Under the pieces are notes generated by a model. The model saw nothing but the letters and a program-made list of their open reading frames with translations, was not told the origin of the DNA and did no database searches. 64,000 nucleotides of DNA from Desulfobacterales bacterium (lineage in GTDB: Bacteria; Desulfobacterota; Desulfobacteria; Desulfobacterales; JAHDSC01), in NCBI GenBank assembly GCA_018432925.1, contig JAHDSC010000085.1, forward strand, positions 1 to 64,000, in the 5' to 3' direction. The position numbers were made by a program, and so were the translations under genes. Positions 1 through 9,009 of this stretch are shown piece by piece. Every line of letters starts with the position of its first letter. Position 1 is the first letter of the stretch.

Positions 1-49
1 CACCCGATCAATAGTGATCCGGGCGGACTTTTGGGCAGGAGGAAACGTG

Positions 50-760
50 ATGGAATCGACGGCTGATCCGGTAATGCATTCAAATTATCCGACCCGTAAA
101 GGCTGGCTCTCATGGATAGGTACCGGAGCCTGTTCCCTGGGTATTACACTGGTGATCTTTATTCTCATGAACGCACTTTTACACCCGGCCCCGGCATCAC
201 TTACTTTGACGTCCCCTCCGGTACAAGTCAATGTAATTCGTATCCCGCGGCCGGATACGCCCGTGGTCCATAAAACCCCCAAACCGCCGGCAGCTGAGCC
301 TGAAAAACCGAAACCGATGCCCGAAGCGGCGCATAGAAAAGTACCCGATTCCAAATTAAGTCTACCTTTTGAAATCAACCCAAAATTGCCGTGCGGTCCG
401 GCGACGCTGGAAATGCCTCCCGTGGCGACGGCCGCCCTAAGCGACTTCGGGTTGCCGAATGTTTTTAGCGCCGGGGATCTGGATCAGCCACTGATAACCC
501 TGACACGCATACCGCCGGTCTATCCGTTAATCGCCAAGCAGCGAAATATACAGGGATGGGTCACCGTGCGATTTATGGTTACCGAGGAAGGCGGGGTCGA
601 AAATGTGACCATTTATAAAGCGCAACCGCCGGGCATTTTCGACCAAAGCGTCATCCGATGTGTTTCATGCTGGCGCTTCAGACCGGGCACGGTGGAAGGG
701 GTACCCGTGAAAACCCGTGCCGAAACAACGGTGAAGTTTGTCCTGAGGCAAAATGGATAA
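50..760 (+). CDS. tonB: TonB family protein
   Basis: Inner-membrane anchored energy transducer that would link a proton-driven ExbBD motor to TonB-dependent outer-membrane receptors. About 236 residues. There is one membrane segment at about residues 20-44, a Pro/Lys-rich periplasmic linker at about 65-100, and a TonB C-terminal domain at about 150-236 with the typical PPVYPLIAKQ motif and a V-x-F strand near the end. The ATG at 50 is preferred because AGGAGG lies 7 nt upstream; a GTG at 14 in the same frame has no such support. It is followed by a TPR gene, the same order as in the second TonB module at 39606-41648, of which it is a clear paralogue. The ExbB/ExbD genes for this copy would lie before the window. 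Confidence 0.9.
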   Translation: MESTADPVMHSNYPTRKGWLSWIGTGACSLGITLVIFILMNALLHPAPASLTLTSPPVQVNVIRIPRPDTPVVHKTPKPPAAEPEKPKPMPEAAHRKVPDSKLSLPFEINPKLPCGPATLEMPPVATAALSDFGLPNVFSAGDLDQPLITLTRIPPVYPLIAKQRNIQGWVTVRFMVTEEGGVENVTIYKAQPPGIFDQSVIRCVSCWRFRPGTVEGVPVKTRAETTVKFVLRQNG

Positions 761-821
761 AACCATATTTGGTGATCAATCCAAGAAGATATGAGCACGT
801 TGGGCTTTTGGAGAAAAATCC

Positions 822-2144
822 ATGTCGAATCGATCAACATTTTTGAAATCATTTCGTTTGCTGGTACTTGTGTGGGCGTGCTTGTGGTCGTATTCGGAAG
901 CAGCCGAAAAAGCCGATGATCTCCCGATATCCGCGCGCATGGTGCTGGCTGAAGCCGGCGAACTGATGGAGAAAAAAGCATATCGCCGTGCCGTGGAAAC
1001 GCTGACCGAATTTCAGGGCCGAGGCAAGCGAATAACGAAACTCGACGAGCCCGATCCACAAGGGTATCACCATCCCATGATCTATTACTTCCTTGGTAAC
1101 TGCTACTTGCTTCAGAAGAACTACCCCCAGGCCGAAAAAGCCCTCCTGCAGGCCGTAACGCGCGATCCGGGTTTTGTGGAGGTTTGGGTGAATCTGGCCA
1201 AAACCTACCATGAACAACAGAGCTATCGAAAAGCCGCTCAATGTTTTGCAACCGCATATGAAAAATCGGATCAGAGCACTCCCGACAATCTTTACTGCTG
1301 TGCGGTCGGATATTTAATGGCCAATGAAACGGGTCCTTCCGTTGCCGCATTTCAAAGGCTTTTTGAAAATCATCCCGACCGGATTACGATGCAATGGCGG
1401 GAGTATTTTGTTCAAGCGCTGATTGCGGCCGATCAGCCTCGTCGCGCCTTGCCTCTGATTCGGAAACTGACGGAACAATCTTCGGGAGAAGGAAAAACAA
1501 AGTGGCGGGAAATATTGCTGTATCAATATCTCCAATTGGATATGCGCACCGAGGCATTGGCATATGCAACCGAATTGACCCGCGGCGAATGTGCCACGGC
1601 AAAATGGTGGAAAGCTCTGGCACATGTGGAGTTGTCCGATGGACGCGGCGAAGAGGCATTGGCAGCCCTGACCATATACGGCTACCTGACCCCGCTGTCC
1701 ACCCAAGAAAAAAAACTGTGGGCGGACTTGAATCTTCAGTTGAATATTCCAGCACGGGCTGTTTCGCAATACCAGGAAATTATGAAGGATGATCCGAATC
1801 CGGGAACCCTGCAAAATCTGATTCTGGCCTACCAGAAACTGGATCGATACGAAGAAGCCCTTGATCAACTGGCCCGCTATGCTCCGGATGCTGAAAACGC
1901 GGATTTGCTGATGTTGAAAGCCGATCTTCTCTATGCGCTCAAACGCTATCCGGAAGCAAAAGATGCTTATCGGCAGGTCGCACAAAGCAAATCTTCAAAA
2001 TCCGGGCAGGCCTGGTTGATGGCGGGTTATGCCGCCTGGTGGAGCGACGATATTACCGCCGGCCGGCATGCATTTAAAAAAGCCGCCGGGGATAGCCGGT
2101 ACCGCAAAGCAGCTACTCTGGCAATGCAACAAATGGTAAGGTAA
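822..2144 (+). CDS. TPR-repeat periplasmic protein of TonB system
   Basis: A 440-residue tetratricopeptide protein. It starts with a signal peptide (about residues 1-27, ending SYSEAA), followed by helical TPR units throughout, seen as repeated W-x-NLAKTY and A-x-x-Y-x-x-A type spacing. TPR proteins of this kind follow tonB in TonB2/TtpC-type clusters, where they are thought to assist the transducer in the periplasm. It is a close paralogue of the protein at 40311-41648 in length, signal peptide and shared stretches such as LLAADQPRRALP-like segments. GGAG about 8 nt before the ATG supports the start. The exact role is not known. Confidence 0.85.
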   Translation: MSNRSTFLKSFRLLVLVWACLWSYSEAAEKADDLPISARMVLAEAGELMEKKAYRRAVETLTEFQGRGKRITKLDEPDPQGYHHPMIYYFLGNCYLLQKNYPQAEKALLQAVTRDPGFVEVWVNLAKTYHEQQSYRKAAQCFATAYEKSDQSTPDNLYCCAVGYLMANETGPSVAAFQRLFENHPDRITMQWREYFVQALIAADQPRRALPLIRKLTEQSSGEGKTKWREILLYQYLQLDMRTEALAYATELTRGECATAKWWKALAHVELSDGRGEEALAALTIYGYLTPLSTQEKKLWADLNLQLNIPARAVSQYQEIMKDDPNPGTLQNLILAYQKLDRYEEALDQLARYAPDAENADLLMLKADLLYALKRYPEAKDAYRQVAQSKSSKSGQAWLMAGYAAWWSDDITAGRHAFKKAAGDSRYRKAATLAMQQMVR

Positions 2145-2189
2145 CTTTTATAAAACAATACAACACCGATCGCCTGGAGGATTAGTAAA

Positions 2190-3248
2190 ATGGAAAAAAC
2201 AAGTTTTCTTATAACGCTGGTCTTGATATCGACCGGGTTTTTTATGATGACTTTCCGCTGTATTCCGGTTTATGCGGAAGACTATAAAATCATCACCGAC
2301 ATGTGCGACAACAAGGTTGAAGTGCCGGTCAACCCGAAACGGATTGCTTGCATGCATTGTGTTTCTCCGGAGAAAATCATGACACTCGGAAAGGGGGATT
2401 CCATATGCCTGATGGCGGAACAATCTCCTTGGGCTTACAAACTGTTTCCGGAAATAAAAAACGCTCGATCCAATAAGGGAGTTACGCCGGAGCAGATGCT
2501 GGATATGAAAATCGATTTTGTGCTCTATACGCCGGGGATGACCAAAGAGGAACCGTACCGCTCGGCAGGATTAACAACCGTATGTGCATTTTCGGCCGAA
2601 AAAAGGCCCATGAACCTGGATGAATTCATGGAAAATTTTAAAAGGCAGATCGACTTATTCGGCGATCTTCTGGGGCCGGATGCAAAAGCCCGGGCGGATC
2701 GATACAATCAATATTTCGATAAAAAGGTCAAACAAATTCTTTCCATCACATCAAGGATCGAAAAAACAGACAGGCCCTCGGTTTACTACGGGGGTTTACA
2801 CGGCAGCATGCTAGGCAGTCAGGGAAAAGGAAGCTTCATGCACTGGAATACGGAAGTTTCCGGAGGTAATTTTTTACCGCAGGCACTCAATGATAACCAT
2901 GCAACGGCAACCATGCCTCAGGTATTGTCATGGGATCCGGACATTATTCTGCTCAGCGGATATGTTGACTCCATTGATGTGATAAAGAAAAATCCGGAGT
3001 GGTCCTCCATGAGAGCGGTTAGGAACGGGAGAGTTTATCGGCTTCCAAGGGGGGTTCATACATGGGACCATGCGAGTAGTGAAGGAGTGCTGCTCATGAT
3101 GTACATGGCCAAACGATTTCATCCGGATTTATTCAAGGATTGGGATATGATCCAAGAGATGAAGACTTTCTATTCCGAAATATACGGCAAAACCATAACG
3201 GATGACGACGCGGAAAGAATTCTGCAAAATCTTCCGCCGACGCAATAG
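2190..3248 (+). CDS. ABC transporter substrate-binding protein, BtuF/FecB type
   Basis: A 352-residue periplasmic binding protein of the Fe3+-siderophore/cobalamin/haem class (PF01497 type). It has a signal peptide (about 1-29, ending VYAE), then the characteristic N-lobe start DMCDNKVEVPVNPKRIA and a long central helix. The strand D-x-DIILLSGY precedes the C-lobe. TGGAGG precedes the ATG. No permease or ATPase gene follows; the next gene is 410 bases away and unrelated. It may therefore work with the BtuCD-like proteins at 44801-47112, or be an orphan capture protein for the TonB module just upstream. The ligand cannot be told from sequence; a corrinoid, haem or siderophore are all possible. 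Confidence 0.8.
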   Translation: MEKTSFLITLVLISTGFFMMTFRCIPVYAEDYKIITDMCDNKVEVPVNPKRIACMHCVSPEKIMTLGKGDSICLMAEQSPWAYKLFPEIKNARSNKGVTPEQMLDMKIDFVLYTPGMTKEEPYRSAGLTTVCAFSAEKRPMNLDEFMENFKRQIDLFGDLLGPDAKARADRYNQYFDKKVKQILSITSRIEKTDRPSVYYGGLHGSMLGSQGKGSFMHWNTEVSGGNFLPQALNDNHATATMPQVLSWDPDIILLSGYVDSIDVIKKNPEWSSMRAVRNGRVYRLPRGVHTWDHASSEGVLLMMYMAKRFHPDLFKDWDMIQEMKTFYSEIYGKTITDDDAERILQNLPPTQ

Positions 3249-3658
3249 AATCTGAGGTGCCGCCGACCATCGACCATGCTGCCGGTTTTCAAAAGTTCCG
3301 GCGTATTCGGATGAACTTCATCTGTATGAGCATGCCTGTGAGCGGTGGATTGAGGCGGGCCCATCAAAAATAGAGTCGATCGGTGAAAAAGATGTTTTGC
3401 CGGAAAGATCAATTCCTGTATAATTCACGCTGCTACCTTCTTATGAAATTGTGGCTGGGTTCCCATCCCGATTTTAGCAGACCCGCAAAGGAGAGGTAGA
3501 TTTTTCGCATTTTCAGCTTGTAATGCATTTGTCACGCGAACGATGAATGGTGTGGGTTTCATGTGCGCGGCAAAAGGGAATTAAATCGGCTCGATTCGAG
3601 GTCTGGCGATGAAAGCTCCCCGAGTGTCGAATGAATAACCATTGTAACGGAGGTTTCC
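3249..3658. other. intergenic stretch before moeA
   Basis: A 410-base gap with no convincing gene. A possible sigma70-type promoter lies inside it (listed separately). I looked for a molybdenum-cofactor riboswitch pattern because moeA follows and did not see one. Confidence 0.5.
3397..3424 (+). promoter_or_regulatory. putative sigma70 promoter for moeA
   Basis: TTGCCG at 3397-3402 and a perfect TATAAT at 3419-3424 are separated by 16 bases. It lies about 235 bases before the moeA start, which leaves a long leader. Assigned on the box match alone. Confidence 0.35.
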
Positions 3659-4870
3659 ATGAAAGGCATGTCTCTCGGTCTGAAAGAGGCGTTATTTTTG
3701 ACCCTGGAAAACATAACGCCGCTCCCTGCTGAGAATGTTTCCCTGGTTGAAAGTGTCGACCGTGTAGCGGCTTCCGATCTCTATGCCCTGGTAGATTCCC
3801 CTTTCATGGATTCCTCCCGTAAAGACGGCTACGCCGTGTTATCCCATGAAGTGCTTGACGCAACGGCTGAAAAGCCGGTTCGCCTGAGGCTATTGGGATC
3901 AATATCCGCCGGAGATGAGAAGGATATTACTATCAAACCGGGAAAAACGGTAAGGGTATTGACGGGGGCTCGAATCCCGACCGGAGCGGATGCCGTAGTG
4001 GCCGAAGAATATGTGAAAAAGGAAGACCGTGATGTGCTGGTAGAGGCCTTTGCGGAGCCCAAGAATATCCTGAAGCGAGGCAGCGATGCGGCATTTGGCG
4101 AATGTATCCTACGGAAAGGCCAAAAAGTATCACCGGTTATGGCAGGACTCCTTGCCGCCGCCGGACACAGCGTGGTTCCGGTTGTCAGAAATCCCGTTGT
4201 AGGAATTATCGGAACCGGTGATGAAATCGTCGAACCGGGTCAACCTCTGGCGGAGGGGAAGCTTTACGCAAGCAATATCATGACCCTGGCGGGATGGTGC
4301 AATCGATATAAAATGAAGCCCCGCTTGACCGTTGTAAAGGATGATCATGATGCCATCTTCCGTGCCATCCGGGCCCTGTCCGACGAAACGGATGCCGTGA
4401 TAACCAGTGGAGGGGCATGGACGGGGGACCGCGATCTGGTGGCGCAGATCCTTGAAAATCTCGGATGGAAAGAGGTGTTTCACCGGATTCGCATCGGGCC
4501 CGGAAAGGCGGTCGGTTTCGGCATGCTGGATAACAAACCCGTATTCATTCTGGCCGGCGGACCGCCATCCAATCTGATGGGCTTTCTACAGATTGCATTG
4601 CCCGGCCTGCTTACTCTTTCCGGTCACACGAATCCGGGTCTGCCGAGGATGAATGCCAGGCTTGCCTCCGAACTCCGTGAGGGCGAACTCGACTGGACGG
4701 ATTTTTTCTTCGGTACGCTTGAATTTGATGACGGATTGCCGAACTTTTATCCGATGAAAAAACGAAGTCGTTTACGCTCCATAGCAAAGGCTACGGCAGT
4801 TGTAGCAATACCGGAGGGAAAAGATTGTCTTCAGGAGGGATCGGTGATCAATGTTCAACTGCTGGAATAG
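3659..4870 (+). CDS. moeA: molybdopterin molybdenumtransferase MoeA
   Basis: Inserts molybdenum (or tungsten) into adenylylated molybdopterin in the last step of molybdenum-cofactor synthesis, in the cytoplasm. 403 residues, the family's usual length. The N-terminal MoeA domain contains the PFMDSSRKDGYAV stretch (residues about 43-55). The MoCF-binding domain carries GTGDEIVEPG and TSGGAWTGDRD, and a beta-barrel C-terminal domain follows. GGAGG 6-7 nt before the ATG supports the start. It stands alone on this strand, with no other Mo-cofactor gene nearby. Some organisms have two MoeA paralogues, one for tungsten; the sequence does not tell which this is. Confidence 0.95.
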   Translation: MKGMSLGLKEALFLTLENITPLPAENVSLVESVDRVAASDLYALVDSPFMDSSRKDGYAVLSHEVLDATAEKPVRLRLLGSISAGDEKDITIKPGKTVRVLTGARIPTGADAVVAEEYVKKEDRDVLVEAFAEPKNILKRGSDAAFGECILRKGQKVSPVMAGLLAAAGHSVVPVVRNPVVGIIGTGDEIVEPGQPLAEGKLYASNIMTLAGWCNRYKMKPRLTVVKDDHDAIFRAIRALSDETDAVITSGGAWTGDRDLVAQILENLGWKEVFHRIRIGPGKAVGFGMLDNKPVFILAGGPPSNLMGFLQIALPGLLTLSGHTNPGLPRMNARLASELREGELDWTDFFFGTLEFDDGLPNFYPMKKRSRLRSIAKATAVVAIPEGKDCLQEGSVINVQLLE

Positions 4871-5057
4871 GCAGCCGTTGAACGACGACTTCAGCCCCGC
4901 CGAGGTTTCCGGAAAACGCGTTCTTATCGTTATCTTTTTTTGGAAACAACCGGAAGTCGGATCATTTACCGATTATAAAAGTCATTGAATTGCACGGTCC
5001 GATCCATTTAGATTTCAATGCGCCTCTTTTTGTTCATTATTATGGACCCCCATACAA

Positions 5058-6566
5058 ATGAACACCTCAATCACCGCCTCAACCTTATATAACTACGTTC
5101 AATGCCCTCATCGGGTGTTCCTTGATTTTTTCGGTGATCCTTCGAAAAAAGACCCGGTCGGTGCATTCATTCAGCTACTTTGGGAAAGAGGCGTTTCCTT
5201 TGAGCGAGAGACCATGGAGAAGCTGGAAGTCCCTTTCGCGGATCTTCATCTTCTGGATCCCGGAGAAAAAGAACGCCGGACATTTCAATTGCTCCGGCAG
5301 GGCGAAGGCATCATCTATGGCGGGAGATTTCGAACCGGGACGCTTGTCGGGGAGCCGGATCTTTTGGTTCACAGAGGAAACGGTTACGTTGCCGGAGATA
5401 TCAAGAGCGGCGCGGCCCTGAAAGGAATGGATAATGAAACCAACGGCAGGCTCAAAAAACATTACGCGGTTCAACTCGCATTATATACCGACATTCTCCA
5501 TCAACTTGGGTTTCTGTCACCCGACCATCACCCTTTTATATGGGATATTCACGGTCGGGAAACGGATTATGATCTGGAGTTGTTTGTCGCGAAACGAGAT
5601 CGGCGAAGCTTCCGGCATTATTACGAGAACTGTTTAAAAAGCGTACGGAGTATTCAAAAAAGAGAGCAACGGACGCTTCCCGCTTTGTGTTCGATGTGCA
5701 AGTTTTGCCACTGGCGATCGCAGTGCCGCTTCCAATTGAACCGCGATAATGATCTGACGCTGATACCGGAACTGGGAAGGGCAAAAAGAGATGCGATGTT
5801 TCCTTATTTGAAAACCGTCCGCGACCTGGCCGAATCCGATTTAACCGACTGGATTCATGGTAGAAAGACGATTTTTCCTCGAATCGGCGCCCAGACCCTC
5901 CGGCGTTTCCGGACTCGTGCCGGGTTGCTGACCACTCCCAACGCTCAACCCCGCATCGGGGAATCCCTGGTTTTTCCGGATTCCGACATTGAAATCTTTT
6001 ACGATGTTGAAACGGACCCCATGAGGGATTGCTGCTATCTTCATGGTTTCCTGGAACGGTTCAAATCCGCTCCGGATCGTGAAACATACCATACCTTTTT
6101 TGCCGATGAACCGTCCGAGGAACAGGAGCGAACGGCTTTTCAACGCGCCATGGATTACCTGGCAAGCCGGCGGCCATGCGTGATGTATTATTATTCTCAT
6201 TACGAAAAGACAACCCTGTGGAAGCTGCAAAAGCGGTTCCCGGATATTGCCTCGGAAGCCGATATCGAGCATCTGTTTTCACCGGGCGCGGCGGTGGATC
6301 TTTATACCGATGTCGTCCGAAAGAAAACCGAATGGCCCACCAATGATTATTCAATCAAGACCCTTGCGACCTACCTGGGATTTCAGTGGCGGGACAGGGA
6401 ACCGTCCGGAGCTGCCTCCATCGAATGGTATCATCGGTGGGTTGAAACCGGCGACACCCTGATTCGTCAGCGGATTTTAAATTACAATGAAGACGACTGT
6501 ATCGCCATGCGGGTTCTCCTGGATGGACTGCGCGACCTGCCGCGTGAAGCGATCCCCGATGATTGA
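5058..6566 (+). CDS. TM0106-family RecB-like nuclease
   Basis: A 502-residue protein matching the TM0106 family of putative nucleases. The N-terminal half resembles the Cas4/RecB nuclease fold: Y-x-x-CPHRVFLD at the start, a GEPDLLV-GDIKSG active-site pattern at about residues 98-120, and cysteines C-x-x-C-x-x-C near 218-230 that would complete an iron-sulfur site with the first cysteine. The C-terminal half is an RNase H/DEDD-type exonuclease-like domain starting at IFYDVETDP (about 315) and ending with YNEDDC. The biological role of the family is not established. No helicase or CRISPR gene lies beside it. The shine-dalgarno is weak. Confidence 0.8.
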   Translation: MNTSITASTLYNYVQCPHRVFLDFFGDPSKKDPVGAFIQLLWERGVSFERETMEKLEVPFADLHLLDPGEKERRTFQLLRQGEGIIYGGRFRTGTLVGEPDLLVHRGNGYVAGDIKSGAALKGMDNETNGRLKKHYAVQLALYTDILHQLGFLSPDHHPFIWDIHGRETDYDLELFVAKRDRRSFRHYYENCLKSVRSIQKREQRTLPALCSMCKFCHWRSQCRFQLNRDNDLTLIPELGRAKRDAMFPYLKTVRDLAESDLTDWIHGRKTIFPRIGAQTLRRFRTRAGLLTTPNAQPRIGESLVFPDSDIEIFYDVETDPMRDCCYLHGFLERFKSAPDRETYHTFFADEPSEEQERTAFQRAMDYLASRRPCVMYYYSHYEKTTLWKLQKRFPDIASEADIEHLFSPGAAVDLYTDVVRKKTEWPTNDYSIKTLATYLGFQWRDREPSGAASIEWYHRWVETGDTLIRQRILNYNEDDCIAMRVLLDGLRDLPREAIPDD

Positions 6567-6641
6567 AACTCCCTGGTGAAAGCATCAGGATATCGTCAAC
6601 CGTAAGCATTTTTACTTGATTCCGCTTTTGCGCAAACCGGC

Positions 6642-7826
6642 TTATCGCAACGGCACGAGGCGGAGCAAACGATCACCCTCTTTTCGTCCCGGCCCATAGG
6701 CATCGGTGTCGGAGGTGATCACGTAGATCGATCCATCGATCCCCTGAGCCACGTCACGCAATCGACCGAACCGGTTCTTGAGCAGAAACTCCTGTTCCAC
6801 GGGTTCCTGATCTTTGAATTTTACGCGTACCAGTTTCCGTCCCACCAGGGTGGTAAAAAAGAAATCGTTTTTCCACGGGGGAAAGAGGTTGCCCGTATAG
6901 AACATGGCGCCGGAGGGAGCGATCGCCGGGGTATATTCAAGAAGCGGAGCGATCATCCCCTCTTTGTTGCCGCGGTGATGTACCAGGGGCCACCCATAGT
7001 TTCCCCCTGATACGATGATGTTCACTTCATCCCCTCCGCCGGGGGCATCATTCCATGAGGGCCCGTGTTCGGTCTGGACAATGTACCCGGTTACGGGTTG
7101 AACCGCCATTCCCTGGGAGTTGCGGTTGCCGTATGAAAATATTTCGGGTCGGGCATCCTTTCGACCGACAAATGGATTGTCCGAAGGAATGGTGCCGTCA
7201 TCGTTGAGCCGAAGCGTTTTGCCGTTTAAATCCGTCAGGTCCTGCGCCCTTTTTCCTTCCCCTCGTTCCCCTAGCGTGAAATAGAGTTTTCCATCCGGAG
7301 CGAAAGTCATTCGGCATCCGAAGTGCTTGGGCTTGTCGCTCCCGGGAAAACCCGGAAAAATCACATTCATCTCCCGGAGTCCTTCCGGCGTTTCTTTGAA
7401 ACGTGTGATCCGGGTCATCATGCCTGCATCCGAATCGATGGTGTAGGCGAGGTATACCAGCCGGTTTGCGGCATAGTCGGGATGGAGGACCATATCCAGC
7501 AACCCGCCCTGCCCCTGGTAGCTTACCCTGGGGACGCCGGGCACGGGAGAAGGACGCATGCGACCGTTTTCAACCACGCGAAGCCTGCCGGGTCTTTCGG
7601 TGATGAAGATGCGGCCATCCGCCACCGGGACAATCGCCCATGGACTCTCGAGTCCCTGGAGGACGATTTCAACCTGAAAACTCTCTTCGTCGGATTCCAT
7701 AACAGGGACCGGAGGGGGTACAATTCCGGCACGCAGCCAGGCGGCAATGTCGTAGCCCATTGCCGCTCCATGCCAAAGCAGTACACAGACACAGGTCAGG
7801 GTAAAAAAATCGTGAACTTTTTTCAT
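6642..7826 (-). CDS. PQQ-dependent sugar dehydrogenase (Glucose/sorbosone dehydrogenase family)
   Basis: A 394-residue exported protein of the soluble aldose sugar dehydrogenase (YliI/GDH-B) family, a six-bladed propeller that uses PQQ in the periplasm. A signal peptide covers about residues 1-24. The family hallmarks follow: LESPWAIVPVADGRIFITERPG-like first blade, GLLDMVLHPDY, the GEKLYFTLGERGE-like segment and GYIVQTEHGPSWNDAPGGGDEVN-like cofactor region, here seen in short pieces. The ATG at 7826 has GGAAGG 7 nt upstream; an in-frame ATG at 7853 lacks this. No PQQ biosynthesis gene is in the window, so cofactor supply is unknown. It converges with the nuclease gene. Confidence 0.88.
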   Translation of the reverse strand: MKKVHDFFTLTCVCVLLWHGAAMGYDIAAWLRAGIVPPPVPVMESDEESFQVEIVLQGLESPWAIVPVADGRIFITERPGRLRVVENGRMRPSPVPGVPRVSYQGQGGLLDMVLHPDYAANRLVYLAYTIDSDAGMMTRITRFKETPEGLREMNVIFPGFPGSDKPKHFGCRMTFAPDGKLYFTLGERGEGKRAQDLTDLNGKTLRLNDDGTIPSDNPFVGRKDARPEIFSYGNRNSQGMAVQPVTGYIVQTEHGPSWNDAPGGGDEVNIIVSGGNYGWPLVHHRGNKEGMIAPLLEYTPAIAPSGAMFYTGNLFPPWKNDFFFTTLVGRKLVRVKFKDQEPVEQEFLLKNRFGRLRDVAQGIDGSIYVITSDTDAYGPGRKEGDRLLRLVPLR

Positions 7827-8228
7827 CCGGACACCTTCCTTTTGAATTTTCATTTTAATTTCGAAAGAAGATCTGAAAACCCGTTGGATCGGATCTTCAA
7901 GCTCGATGCTTACGTCTGGTTCGGTTGCGATCAGGGAGACTTCTTCGGAGCGAGGGATCGGAGTGTTTTATGGAAAAGTATCGCAGCGATTAGTTTTCGT
8001 GTCAATCACTCCATGCCGACTCATCAAAAAACAATGGGGTGATTGTGGCTTCCGAATCCGGAATGTCGAATTCTTTCCTGTTGATCCTCCTGCCGATAAC
8101 CCGGAATGACCATTACATAAAATTTCAATCGATTTTGGGGTGTTTCCTGTATTTACTTTTTGGAGAGCTCATTCCTAATCTATTGTAGCAATCCAAATAC
8201 CAGAGATGAAAAAAGGGAGGTGCCTTCC
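7827..8228. other. divergent intergenic region
   Basis: About 400 bases between the sugar dehydrogenase (-) and the OsmC-like gene (+). It should hold both promoters, but I see no strong box pair, hairpin or repeat. Confidence 0.4.
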
Positions 8229-8795
8229 ATGGAAACAAAACAGGGGAAAAAAATCGTGAACGGCGTCAACGTAGAAGAACTGTTACATACGATTGATCTG
8301 ATCAAAGAGAAACCGGATATTGCCAAATTCAAGTTCCGCGCAAGGAACCACTGGATGGATGGAACCCACAATCGGGCAACCGTAAAAGATTTTTACGGTG
8401 CTCTTAAAGAGGATGACTCCAGGGAAGCCGCGGTTTTTGAAATCGATGAACCGCCGGTTCTCCTGGGTAAAAATCTGGGATCTGATCCTGTAGAGTATCT
8501 TCTCGTGGCTCTGTCCGGTGGTCTGACAACGAGCATGATCGCACATGCGGCTGCAAAGGGAATCGAAATCAGAAGAGTATCGTCCCGGTATGAAGGCGAT
8601 ATCGATCTTCGCGGCTTTCTTGGCATATCGGAGGATGTACCGGTGGGGTATCGGGAGATCCGGGTGTATTTTACAATCGATGCGGATATATCGGATAATC
8701 AGAAGAAGGACCTGGTACAAATGGCGCAAAAATACTCGCCGGTTTTCAACACGATTACAAAATCTGCCCCGGTCTCCGTTCATCTGGAAAAATAA
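8229..8795 (+). CDS. OsmC-like protein without the usual catalytic cysteines
   Basis: A 188-residue OsmC/Ohr-fold protein. The pattern PVEYLLVALSGGLTTSMIAHAA (split here only as a description of residues about 88-110) corresponds to the OsmC helix that normally carries the first catalytic Cys; a Gly stands there. The C-terminal strand ends SAPVSVHLEK with no second Cys. Family members with both cysteines reduce organic hydroperoxides; without them, peroxidase activity is unlikely and the role is open. GGGAGG about 7 nt before the ATG at 8229 favours this start over an in-frame ATG at 8160. It is followed after 214 bases by the nitroreductase-like gene on the same strand. Confidence 0.8.
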   Translation: METKQGKKIVNGVNVEELLHTIDLIKEKPDIAKFKFRARNHWMDGTHNRATVKDFYGALKEDDSREAAVFEIDEPPVLLGKNLGSDPVEYLLVALSGGLTTSMIAHAAAKGIEIRRVSSRYEGDIDLRGFLGISEDVPVGYREIRVYFTIDADISDNQKKDLVQMAQKYSPVFNTITKSAPVSVHLEK

Positions 8796-9009
8796 AAAGG
8801 GATACCGGAACATTTCCATCAAGTCAGGTTCACGGCATCATGCAGATGCATTCGAGCCTGGGCCCTGCTGAACGAAATCATCAAATTAAAGATGCAGAGG
8901 CATTGTCTGCCGCGGTTGTGTTACGAGGATGGCTGAGCCTGAAAAGGGCGGTTGGGAAAGGTGGTGACGATTCAATTCAAGGGTATCTTTTTCGAAAACA
9001 GGAGAAATC

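Noticed and set aside
3249-3658. Possible molybdenum-cofactor riboswitch before moeA
   Set aside because: I could not find the conserved core of that RNA; only a promoter-like pair is visible.
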